From the NCBI RefSeq assembly GCF_964340395.1, contig NC_135555.1, positions 366,001 through 430,000 on the forward strand: DNA of 64,000 bases. The letters are read 5' to 3'. Below the pieces are notes generated by a model. It made no database searches. It saw only the letters and a list, made by a program, of their open reading frames with translations, and had not been told where the DNA came from. The position numbers were made by a program, and so were the translations under genes. Positions 1 through 11,263 of the stretch are shown here, piece by piece. The DNA is from Glandiceps talaboti (taxonomy: Eukaryota; Hemichordata; Enteropneusta; Spengelidae). Position 1 is the stretch's first letter. Every line of letters begins with the position of its first letter.

Positions 1-2103
1 TTAGGCTTACAATATCAATTTTGGTCAACAGTTTATATTTCAAAAACTATGTGATGGATGGGGTATGAAATCTGTGGCTATATCCTTAGATATGTCAATC
101 TGTAGATGTTGTTCAAGATATAATGGCTCTGCCCTAGCAACTATAACTACGCCCTTAGGAACAGCCAAATGCCAGTATATGTAGCAAAGATGCGAATTAA
201 CCATCCAAAAATGAGCATATATATATATGCGTAGCAACAAACCCACATACATAGTGACAGGAAATGATGGTGTGTATCGCTATTTTTACGTTTTGAACTA
301 AGATCACCAAACATGGAGTGTACTGATTCAGTATGTGTCTTGGATACTCAAGGATATCTCACATCAAAATTACAGTCTTTTAATTTTAATAGTACAACAG
401 AAACTACTTTAAACAAATGGAATATGTAATTTCTTAAAGGAATGCTATCAATAATGAACACTACTAGGGGTACTAGAGATGTGTACGCTAAAATATAATG
501 CATTATTTTACATATCCATATTAATATTGAGAACATTGTGCCATGTCAGATAATGAAATGTATGGATTCGTACGTCTTCACATAGCGATACATGAAATGG
601 AATTGTTTTGAAAGCGGTGTGTGGTGAAACCGTTTTGTCATTCCTATCATATCCACGCCTAAATAAACCACGTAACTTCTTTGGATTTCCATACACTTAG
701 ACGACTGTTACATGCAATAGGTAGTACGCTTATCGAATGATGATTTCTTACATTGTAGTAATATCAATGACTTTGACTGTTATTATAATATTGCTTCTAT
801 GTCACATACATGCTGTGTATGAAGATGTAATGTAGTTTGCCATAGTGATTCAAGCATATGTGTTCATAAGATGATATAGCTCTGATTACCATCTTGATTT
901 ATTCAGTTCTAAAAATAGAATATAAGTGTTATTCTATAGTGGTTGCCGTTAGTGATGACAGAAGTTACCACATATCTTTAATTTAAAACTAAGGTACATT
1001 AGGAATTAGATTTGATCGAAACTTGTGTTTATGATAACAGGTCACTTCTTAAAGGCTAAACCTCAATATGAATCGTGAACATGAATTGTTTTTATTTCTT
1101 CGTCATAATTAAACCTCTTTTACGGCACTGTCCGGAAGAAATATCAGCTATGGTTTTCGAGAATATTTGTATCTTAGGCTGATCTTATAGTGTAGGATAA
1201 ATGCTATGGAAATTATATAATTTGGATTGGACATGTGTACCCTGATCAACTTGATTAAACCACACACGGTAATCTTGCTACCGGAATAACTGAATATAGT
1301 TAGGTTGTTTGGAAGTTTCCCAAATACAGCTTTATTCTCATATGGTTGTCACACATTTCAGTGTATCCAATCTCTCTTTGTGAATATTTTAGTCGTCTAG
1401 ATAAGTAGACATAAGAAAAAACACGTATAATTGCAACGAGAAAATTCCTCAGAACAACCATACCTTATGTAAATGACATAGACGTTCGATTCAGACACAT
1501 TCAAATTGATAGAGCAATAAATAACACTTGAGTGTAGATGGCTTCCTCTTAATATACGTATCATGTACTGCCCTGTGGACAGACTAACCGTGAGTCTTAA
1601 TTTGTTTCTGTGTATATCAGCATGGGTAACATCTTCATCATTATTTGCATGGTACTTCAGTGGTCTAATTTATACACTATATAATGTCTATACACTAGGA
1701 ATCCTTCTTTGTCCTTCTATTAAGCCTATTAGACGTTAGTATTTGTTTAAATGATAGTGATTTCCAACTCAAGTTGACTACTCTTGGTTTAATGGTAAGG
1801 TCTGTGCAATAACTAACTTAGGTAAACAAATCCCACATGAATTAAAAATGTTACTAATGAAGGAATGGCACGTACGATTAAATCACCTAAAGAGGAAACA
1901 TTAGATTTCAATCTAGAGACTCACAGAAAATAATAACATCAAGGTTTTTTCTTGTTGAAGTCATTCAACACCCCTCCCTCAATAACTGTACAAGATTAAC
2001 ACATCGTTTGCATTTAGTACAATAGAGACCATGCATTATTTAACAAATATATATTATCCGAAAGGGCTTTAATTGTTCAATTCAAGTGATTCAAATAATT
2101 CGA
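1..2103. other. No gene seen
   Basis: AT-rich DNA with stop codons in every frame. Only a single copy related to the 22-kb repeat array near 125-250 was recognised. Confidence 0.55.
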
Positions 2104-2463
2104 TGTTATTCCCGAATATTTTTCTTCATTCAGCCAAGGAAAATACGAGTGACCTAAGGGGGCCTTTGTCACTACGAGTCTCTAGCCGAGTAGTGAGAAC
2201 CCTTACGTCACGAGTATTTTGCGGTTAAATGAAGAAAGATATTGGAGAATAACATAATTATACCAGCGCCAGCCATATCAACCAAACATCGAGGAAACTA
2301 ATGGCAATTTTGAACGTTTTGACTCATATTTCGGACACAGCAGAACCTGGGACGTAGGCACGCGTTGTCGGCACATAGACGCACGTTGTCGAGACGAAGA
2401 ACGACCAAAGTATATATTCCATATTTTTGGCTTATGTTTGCTATAATAGATAAACTGTACGGT
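2104..2463. repeat. Fold-back repeat family, copy 1
   Basis: A hairpin-forming half (TTTTTCTTCATTCAGCC near 2119 and its degenerate inverse near 2227) is followed by a conserved unit with ATTATACCAGCGCC, TTTGAACGTTTTGACTCATA and CACAGCAGAACC. Related copies lie at 31650-31965 and 52375-52680. No coding capacity; probably a non-autonomous DNA element. Confidence 0.7.
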
Positions 2464-4058
2464 GAATTGCACTGTCAGGTTGCATGATAGTGACGAGTGG
2501 AGCCCACGTAGTGCATTTTATTGCTTCATTAATCAGATTTGAGACTTTAAGTGCTTGCATACAGTTCCATGTTGATTTGACTGTAGCTGGGGTCAGACAA
2601 GAACAGTCATTTGACCGCGATATATTGACTTATATGGAAAGATTCCAAACTTAATCTAACATATGAGGTAAACATACTGCATTCCAGGCTATACATAAAC
2701 TCAGTGTAATATGAAATAAAATGAAATACTACAAAAGCACGTTCGACATTCTTACTATTTTACTAGACATGTATGTTCTTCCATTACGGAAAGACATTAT
2801 GGAGAGGTGCGAGGTGCCTTCAGAAGCACATATCTTCCTCATCGTATAAGTGAAAGCTACGTGTCTTGTACAATTTCAGAATTACGTATCGCTACTAGTC
2901 ACGTTTTATAATTTCTTCAAAACTACACGTTACTATCAAAATGCCATTTGTTTATTTCAAACAATCAGCATCAATATCGAAAGGTTATATACGATCTAAC
3001 AATTCATGGGTTTGAAAGTAGAAACAAAACATTAATGAAAAAATACAGTTTCCAATACGTTGTAAACTTTATCCATAAAAAGGATGTTATCGAGATTAAT
3101 TAAATGAGGTTTCCATCTGTATAATAATACTTTTACTGTTACGCTGTTGTTGACAGACAGTGTAATAGACTTCGTATTAAAGCTACTCAAAAAACATATC
3201 ACTGTTGTTCGAATGTTAAAGTATTTATGAAAATCTGGGAATGATCATTCGGTTTTCCCTTTCCTGAATATAATTTCTTTCGTAGATTTGTCAGAGATGT
3301 TAAACTGCAACTTGTTTTCAACCAATATGAGGCAATACAAAATTTATCACCATTCCTCAATCTATCAATGCCTATTTTCTGTTTGCGTTTAGTAATCCCC
3401 CTAATGACTGCATGTGCAAGACATTTTGTAATAATTGATTTAAATTTCTCAATAGCTTAACCTTTGTCGAAATATTTTCAGTCATGCTAAAATATAACAG
3501 TTCTTTCAAAATGGCTACTACAATATTTTGTTGGTAGCAAATATCAGGTAACAATGGGGAGTCTGTGTATTTGTAACGAAGCCACTTTTAAGAGTTTATC
3601 AGCATGAATAAAATGAGCTGGTGGCTAATAGGAATGGTGAACCAAGTGTTCGTTACTGTAATTGCAATCCTCGTGCAACACAAGTCATGTCCTCTATTTC
3701 TCCAGAAACATGGGGTTTCTTTGAAATGATTTGACTTGAAGGGTTGAACTCACCAACAGACAGTTATTTGAGACCTGAGACTCTACAAACACTTACCTAC
3801 TTACCTCTATAAATGTATTAGCGTGTATAACCACTGCAATCCATCTTCACTTGAATTGAAGCCATTGTAAATATACTTATATTTCTTTTAATAGTAAATA
3901 TTTGGATCATGAATAACAGATTTATATCGTCTCACAAGCTACAGCCACTTTCTACATTTGATTGTTTTAGCATTGACGACTGTTTCGTGTAGGGTCTATG
4001 ATTTTAGCTAATTATGTATACAGAATTGAATGTAAGATATGAAGTAATTGCATGAGTT
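2464..4058. other. No gene seen
   Basis: No open frame with coding character and no recognisable repeat. Confidence 0.55.
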
Positions 4059-4203
4059 TTACCTCGTATAAGAGAATCTTATATTTTACGGATGGGTGTC
4101 TTTGTATGTATGTATGTATGTATGTATGTATGTATGTATGTATGTATGTATGTATGTATGTATGTATGTATGTATGTATGTATGTATGTACGCACGCACG
4201 CAC

Positions 4204-4235
<32 letters not shown>

Positions 4236-4261
4236 GGCTGGCTGTCTGTCTGTCTGTCTGT

Positions 4262-4296
<35 letters not shown>

Positions 4297-5019
4297 CATG
4301 CATGCATGCATGCATGCATGTATGTATGTATGTATGTATGTATGTATGTATGTATGTATGTATGTGTCTGTGTCATCGTTTTCTCAAAAACGGCTGGGTC
4401 AATTCAAACTAAATTTAGTGCACATATTCTTGAGGGTAATGGCTAGAACCAGTTATGTTTTGGTAAACAACCATGAATATTAATGAGTTAATTTTCAGGA
4501 ATTAGACTTTATCTTAAGAATGTATGGTTCAATTCAATATGATTTGGTGCATACATCAACTATAACAATGCGCACATGTTCTAAGTAAAATGTCTGTTGA
4601 TGCATAGATCTTGAGCATTCCAAGATCTATGGTTGATGTAACTATTAGTTGGAAGCATTTGCATAATACTTATTTTTAGTAATGTGGGTATATTTCAAGG
4701 AAGCGTACACGCATTGATATAGTTTATTGATGTAGGTTTTAATTGTAATCGGTCATTTGTTAATTAATTATTTGAGAATACAAGCTTCAAATTCCATATA
4801 ATATGATGTACACATTGATGATAACAAATTGCATTTGTCCTATAAAGCTAGAATTATTCGTTTGCAAAATTAATGATGTTTGGTAATTTGGCAATATCTT
4901 AAGTAAACATCAGAATTCTTATAGTTTGGCATAGCTGTTTGACAATAAAGGCATATATCATGTATGATAGCTATAGCTAAGCATTTTGCATTCCCTTACG
5001 GAAGGCATTCAGTGTAAAT
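4059..5019 (+). mobile_element. Interspersed repeat with internal microsatellite and ~145-bp subrepeats, copy 1
   Basis: Opens TTTACCTC, runs into the compound tetranucleotide tract, then degenerate subrepeats containing AATTTGCATAATTAATG-like and AAGCTTCAAATTCCATATAAT-like stretches, and closes with a short CCTT/AAGG hairpin and GCATTCAGTGTAAAT. The same order is seen at 33161-34352 and, interrupted, at 42205-45740. Microsatellite plus core tandem repeats plus a 3' hairpin is the layout of non-autonomous Helitron-like (Helentron) elements; that assignment is inference. Confidence 0.6.
4103..4370. repeat. Compound tetranucleotide tract
   Basis: About 260 bp of consecutive tetranucleotide blocks: (TGTA)n, short (CGCA)n, (TGTC)n with a TGGC interruption, (TGCC)n, (ATGC)n, then (TGTA)n again. 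Each block differs from its neighbour by a single base of the unit. Open frames on both strands here are repeat artefacts. Confidence 0.95.
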
Positions 5020-5864
5020 CCGTCATGATTTTTTTTTGTGCAGACGAATGAATATCTTCATTTACATATTCGTTAATGATATCATCAATAATAAAAGCAA
5101 AGTTTTAAAAACATATCGACACAAAAAACTGAATAGATTATATAGTCGTTGAACAAACTAATGAACTACTGGTATATAGCAGCACGAAGTCTAGGGGAGA
5201 CTTTTCCGACGTTGCAACAGTTGCAACTTGTTACTACATTACAGTTATTACATCTAACGATGAAAAATTGAGAAGCTTCTTATCGATCATTGTGAGTTTT
5301 TATATTTTAGGCAAGCATAGACTTAGTATAGTAGCTTCATTTTATTTTTTCGTCTAGAGTTTTGTGTTTTGACCACACTTTTATAATATATTGATGGGTA
5401 TATTGGCTTCTTATCTCATTTACCATTTATTTTGGTATGTTATTCAAGGCCTTAACGAGAATCATCTTATCTCTGATTACTAATGCATTATTTTGTTTAT
5501 AGCATTTTATAGAAAATGTTGTTCAAGAGACAAAACCAATGGATGCCTCTTCTATCGAATATTTTAGTCATCATTTCGCTGCAGAAAGAAAATTAATATC
5601 ACGGTGTAAAAATGTAAGACAAATACCGAGCAATGGAGAATGGTCTTACAATTATACAGTTTGATTTGTATCCATATCCAGTTGTTGAGGTTTTGATTTG
5701 ACATCTCCATGACGCAGTTATCAGAGATTGTAATCTTGCGATATTATCATCAATCTTTGCAAGAGTTTTAAAGAGCACGCCTTTTATAATGGGTTGCTTA
5801 TATGCCATCTATTTGCTTTCATTTTCGACAATTCACAGCTTACACTCAGCAACGTCTTCAGAGA

Positions 5865-5914
5865 ACATACATACATACATACATACATACATACATACAT
5901 ACATACATACATAC
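5865..5914. repeat. (CATA)n microsatellite
   Basis: About twelve uninterrupted units. Reverse complement of the TATG repeats found elsewhere in the window. Confidence 0.95.
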
Positions 5915-6897
5915 ATGCACTTCAAATCTATGTTCATTTTTCAAACGAATGTCAATGTTTTGCCCATTAACATTGCATATTGTATTTCTTGTATATCTAC
6001 CAAATGCCGTTCTTACTTCGAAAATGCTACAATTCCCTGTATTATAACACAGAATAGAGATACTTGCAATGGATCTGGTTTCTTATTCTTTCCAGATACA
6101 TAACTAACGTACCTAGGACATTTTCGTCTTCCCTGACGTCATTATAATGCACCAGTGTTGCTTGAAAAACATGAAATCCCTGTTACAGTAATTTATTCAC
6201 AGTTACATTTAAAACAAACATGCCCTTTAATCTTGGAGTTTAGTACAACAAGACAACACACTGACAGGAATTCAATTCCAGTTCCAATGATAACATTATA
6301 TAAGCACGTTAGTATTTGCTATCGTGAATCCCGAAGCTCAAACCACAATTAGTAAGACGCCTTGAAACTACTAAACATTTCACGGAATTATCTTTCAAGG
6401 ATGGCATTCACCTCATGAATATGACAAAGAGCTATCCAATAAAGGCGCGAGGCCACGATCAGACAATCACTCTGTCCCCGAGATTTCAGATTCAATATTA
6501 ATTTTTCGTCTACATGAAAGGGAATTTACGTCAGGGGGTCATATGGAAAAAAGGGTGGGGCGGAAAAATTTTGTGGTGGGAAGGGACACCTTGAAATCGT
6601 CTGAAGGGGGGGGGGGTGCGGGCCGGAAATATTTTGTTAATGATTTGTGGCTGTTTAAACCAAATAAAACCCCAGGAGCTATCGTTCACGTTGTACATTT
6701 GCAAACTTCCATCAAAAATACACAAATCATTTAGATGGGTTCAGCTTTTCAAGGACTGTTTACTCATGTGAAATATTTGTTATTTGATTACATAAAAAGA
6801 TGGTCTCCAAGTGCCTTGGATTAAATATATAATGCTCTACTAAATACTGAATTGAACACTGCCCTTTTGTACCCTGTGAAACACTGTTATCTGTTGG

Positions 6898-6929
<32 letters not shown>
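6898..6929. repeat. (TATG)n microsatellite
   Basis: Short run of about seven units. Confidence 0.9.
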
Positions 6930-7577
6930 GATGAAAATATGTTGCCTAAGCTGTCGTGAACCACTGCTTTGGCTCATGAGGTTTACTTACATAGTGATTT
7001 GCTGCCTATATCTGTGCATTACCTGGTCACATCTTATGACCTTTTGTTCACTTTAACATTTAATATTTTAAAAAACGTACTGGGGAGTAAAATTGCTGAT
7101 TAATTGCGATATTGAAGATCCTATTCAAGTATTCTATGCTTTAAGCTATGTGCATGATTTGATATATAATAGCCTCGATCGCAATGAAGGGAAAGACCCT
7201 GTTGGCAAATTATCTCCAAGAATAGGTTAGGGATCTATGTGCGATTTCTCCTTACGAAGGCAACGTCTATTTGTAAAGAATTCTCTTCCTGACGTCGATT
7301 GTCAAGTTTACTTTGATGTAGTGTATCGTGTATCATACAATCATACATCAGTACCAAAGGTTGGAAGTATTGTAAAATTACACATATAGAAATCTCTAGC
7401 GTTTTCATAAAGGCACTTCCTGTCGTAAATTCTGTTCGTTCGCTAATCAAGTCTTTGTTATCCATGCAATGGGTATGGTGCTGGTCAGAAGTAATCTCGA
7501 TATGGTTTTCTTTCATGGCTAGAAGACAATAGTCCCGACCATTCTTTCAGTGATGAATGCAATGGTGTCATGAATTA

Positions 7578-8098
7578 CTCGGGTACATTACGGTCTGTGA
7601 TTGTGTATAAAAACAATGATATGATTAAAAGGTAAGATAGCATCTCCCAAACACTATGACATTAACACCAGTACTTCACTACATAATTTTGAATGCTAGT
7701 GAAATTTTTCATTGTATGACTAATTATCTTTATTTTTTTAGCTATATTTGCATAACACTGGTAACAACATCAGATTTACTAAAAAATGATTAATTTAGAA
7801 GTTTCTTTCTACCTAGGTATTGTAGCACAACAATCGAAAATAATGTATAATGTCTCAATTCGGCGATTTCTGGAGTCTTTGTCCTCCCGATTTTGATAGT
7901 TCCAAAACGTGCAATTTTTGACATTTAAATGATGACGTCATCACCAAATTTTGCATACAGAAAAAATTTCACTAGCATTCAAAAGAATATTATGTAGTGA
8001 AGTACTGGTGTTAATGTCATAGTGTTTGGGAAATGCTATCTTACCTTTTATCCATATCATTGTTTTTATACACAATCACAGACCGTAGTGTACCCGAG
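7578..8098. mobile_element. MITE with long terminal inverted repeats, TA target duplication
   Basis: Positions 7578-7710 and 7961-8098 are near-identical inverted repeats (about 135 bp) starting CTCGGGTACA, around a 250-bp core without coding capacity. TA dinucleotides flank both ends (7576-7577 and 8099-8100), the target duplication of Tc1/mariner-type insertions. The 521-bp size and lack of transposase make it non-autonomous. Superfamily assignment from the TA alone is tentative. Confidence 0.72.
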
Positions 8099-10467
8099 TA
8101 ATAACAATTTTGTGTTCTTTGTCTTGATATTCTGTTAAGTGTTATCCCTATCCGTGGTTGGAATTGTGGCGATATCTCTATGATAACATTTAAAGTATCC
8201 TGAATGAAATTAAATTTACAAATATCGTATACATTATGTAACAATCAACAGCGATTAAATTGAAATACCTTCGTTTTTTTGGGAAATGCTATTTTTTCCA
8301 TTTTTATTAGTGTTCAAGTATACTATAGCTTAATATATGTGTTGCTATTGGCAACTTGGTTGTATGCCAATTCTGGTATGACCATTTCAAGATTGAAAGA
8401 AATCTGTTCACCCAAAATAACCAAGCAACAAACATTGTATAAATATAACGTGATGTTAAAACTGCCGTGTTTATCTTAGAGAGACCGCGGACACAGAAGA
8501 AGATCTCCCATGCAACAGTCACGATCACGATATTATCTTTCTCTTCACGATTCACTCTTTACTATGATAGTAACTTTCAGACTGATGAAATGGAAGTCCA
8601 ATTTTCTAGATTTACCTATTATGCCGTCATTGAATAGAAACTGGCGACGAACGCAAAGAAGACATTTCAAATTCTTCCGTACTCTACTTATTTATCAGTA
8701 CGATTTCAGAATACTAAATATCCTTCGTTACTTAACTTAAGCATCGACGGGAAGTGATTGACCAAGGAGGATATTTAGAAATACGACAAAGAAAAGTACA
8801 CTGATCTCGAACATTGGCGCATGCGCGTATACGGCCTGTTGTTTTACAGAGTTTTTACACGTTTTTCGATTGTTTAATATTTAAAAGCAAACGAATCGAT
8901 TGAAAATCAATCAAATATCACGCAGTTGAAAATAGAAACAAACTTCTGTGGATAATCTAAAATCATGATAAATGTGATACTACTTTAAACAGGGAGGGGC
9001 CGTTTTAATCTTTCACATACTTGGGAACTAAGCAAGCGAGTGATGTGAATTCTCAAACTAGTAATTAACACCTTTGTTTTAGTGCATAGTAATTACTTCA
9101 GTCTGCCGATGAAGTCCTTAGGTAAAGGACAAAAGCTTTAGACACAGCTTTCTAAACCTGTTTGCGTTGGAAATTGAAAATTTTATACTACATTAATATG
9201 GCTAATACCACACAGTTACATCGAATGATAAATTTGTTATATCTGAGTCAGATTATCAGAGTTAAACTGTTACAGTCATACTTTAGTTGACACTGCTGTG
9301 AATACGTACAGAAGTGGGATATTATTCAAATGTCTCTTATGATGAAAATTCATAAGAAAGTAAAGATATTTGTGAGTGAGATGACATACAATTTATTCAT
9401 GTAATTAAGGAAGGGTGTGACATGCTGTAAAGTTAATGTATGTATTTCAAATCCGAAAACAATCATAAATTCTACCACCGCTAGCGATTCCAAGTATCTG
9501 TAGATAAACTTATACATCTGTAATGTATAATACACTATAGCTACATTGAGTCTAAAAATCTCTACTATGGGTGCTCATGCTAAAAGTACACACACATTAT
9601 AACTACTTACAATAGTATACCTAAGTGTTATTTCCCACTGTCTGAATTCAAAATGTTGAAACAGAATATTCCTGAAATGATTGAATAAGACACTATTCAC
9701 TATAAAATATTTTACTTATTAGATGCAGCCAAGTTATTATAAGTAGTAATTAACTATGCATTTGTACATACACTTATTAATTAAAAGTACATTTTAGTTT
9801 TGAAAATAAAGAGTGTAAATAAGTGCGTAACACTGCAACGAACTAAATGTGTAAAAAAAAAAAAAAAGTAAAACAGTTGTAAGATTCACCAAGAAGATAT
9901 GGTAGACTTAATATTAATACCCTGCAATGTCAGGCTTCAGGTAGGAGATAATGATTGTTCAAGAAACGGCAGTGCTTGTAATTTATGAAATCAGTGCTCA
10001 AAAGCGTTTTACGATACACCAGGTACACAAGTAATTTGAACAGAATTGTTCCTTGTGCTAGAAAAGCTCTGACCTTTTCAAGTGTGAAAGACAGATACAT
10101 AACATACCTCTGTAATGTCGGTATTCATCAGGTAACTGTAATCTCCTGTTCATAAGCTATCGGCCAAGAGATTCAGTCTAATATTGCTTATATCCACTTA
10201 CATGGAAATGTGTCTGATATGACCTACATGACATATCATTATATAGTTGTGATTCACCCAGCAATAAGAGCAAATACTCTTCAGTATTAAGTTACAGAAA
10301 AATAAATAGGTACTTTCTTACTAAATGTCAGAAGCTTCGTATGCTATGACAGTTGTAAAAACAGTATAACACCATGTGTTATGCACTGAAACTAGTATCT
10401 ATATTTTTTCGAAAATACAGATGATTTCGAGCATTCTTGAAAGAACATAGCAAGATGAAACTGATAG

Positions 10468-10471
<4 letters not shown>
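8099..10471. other. No gene seen
   Basis: Short frames at 8279-8740 on both strands overlap one another and have no motifs. Otherwise non-coding AT-rich DNA. Confidence 0.5.
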
Positions 10472-10548
<77 letters not shown>

Positions 10549-10560
10549 ATATATATATAT
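10472..10560. repeat. (AT)n tract
   Basis: Nearly pure AT dinucleotides with one GTATGTAT interruption near 10541. Confidence 0.97.
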
Positions 10561-10658
10561 AACTCGGTGACTATCAATCTGCTAAGACAGTGCTTCATAC
10601 CGCAGTGGCAGAGCGTAATAGTTCACCACTTTACTCCCCTCTCTTCAACTTATACCAA

Positions 10659-10768
<110 letters not shown>

Positions 10769-10860
10769 GACTGGATGTAGATAAAACCACATAAAAGTGC
10801 TCAATACGGGTAGTAGAGCGAATTATATACAGGTTTTGAAAATTTGAACCAAATTATATG

Positions 10861-10929
10861 CTATAGACCCTACAGAACTGTTTCGTGAGGTGCGTAGTCC
10901 TCACTCATCAGGGGTAGAATGGAATATAG
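10861..10929 (-). ncRNA. Type I hammerhead ribozyme motif (left arm, minus strand)
   Basis: Exact reverse complement of the right-arm motif: on the minus strand CTGATGA at 10911-10905, stem II, GAAA at 10884-10881 and the minimal stem III. The two ribozymes point away from each other across the spacer. A transcript through the whole element would pair arm to arm and mask the motif. Confidence 0.75.
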
Positions 10930-11106
10930 TATCTGCGTTTCCTTACCGTTAAATTCTATAATTCTAATGTTCCTAACAGGGAATATCTACCTAGTAACAT
11001 AGTAATAGCATAGTAATTAACTATGCTAATACGCTATGTTACTAGGTAGATATTCCCTGTTAGGAACATTAGAATTATAGAATTTAACGGTAAGGAAACG
11101 CAGATA

Positions 11107-11175
11107 CTATATTCCATTCTACCCCTGATGAGTGAGGACTACGCACCTCACGAAACAGTTCTGTAGGGTCTATAG
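11107..11175 (+). ncRNA. Type I hammerhead ribozyme motif (right arm)
   Basis: Core CTGATGA at 11125-11131 and GAAA at 11152-11155. Stem II is GTGAGG (11132-11137) with CCTCAC (11146-11151), a perfect 6-bp helix with 8-nt loop. Stem III is the minimal CAG-TT-CTG (11156-11163), followed by TA and the predicted cleavage after 11165. Stem I is ACCC (11121-11124) with GGGT (11166-11169), an internal loop, then CTATA (11107-11111) with TATAG (11171-11175). All core positions fit; the very short stem III is typical of Penelope-associated hammerheads. Activity is untested. Confidence 0.8.
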
Positions 11176-11203
11176 CATATAATTTGGTTCAAATTTTCAA
11201 AAC

Positions 11204-11206
<3 letters not shown>

Positions 11207-11262
<56 letters not shown>
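11207..11262. repeat. (TA)n tract abutting the fold-back element
   Basis: Pure TA dinucleotides that begin where the right arm of the hammerhead fold-back ends. Confidence 0.95.

Positions 11263-11263
<1 letters not shown>

Larger units (their letters stand above)
5020..7577. other. No gene seen; G-rich patch at 6530-6620
   Basis: Contains two small microsatellites and a G-rich stretch with a G run at 6606-6616. The minus-strand frame at 7235-7516 (93 codons) has no recognisable motif and is probably chance. Confidence 0.5.
10824..11212. mobile_element. Perfect fold-back element with hammerhead ribozyme in each arm (Penelope-like relic?)
   Basis: Positions 10824-11002 and 11034-11212 are exact reverse complements (179 bp each, compared base by base), separated by 31 nt that contain a smaller hairpin. 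Each arm carries a hammerhead motif. The right arm runs directly into a (TA)n tract and (AT)n tracts lie 60 bp to the left. Hammerhead motifs in the terminal repeats of Penelope-like retroelements, often in inverted copies, are established; this element's membership is inference, since no reverse transcriptase is present here. Confidence 0.75.

Noticed and set aside
4012-4483. Several overlapping open frames of 78-143 codons
   Set aside because: They are translations of tetranucleotide repeats, open in all registers on both strands.
7235-7516. 93-codon minus-strand frame
   Set aside because: No motif, no start context or splice evidence; frames of this length arise by chance in 64 kb.
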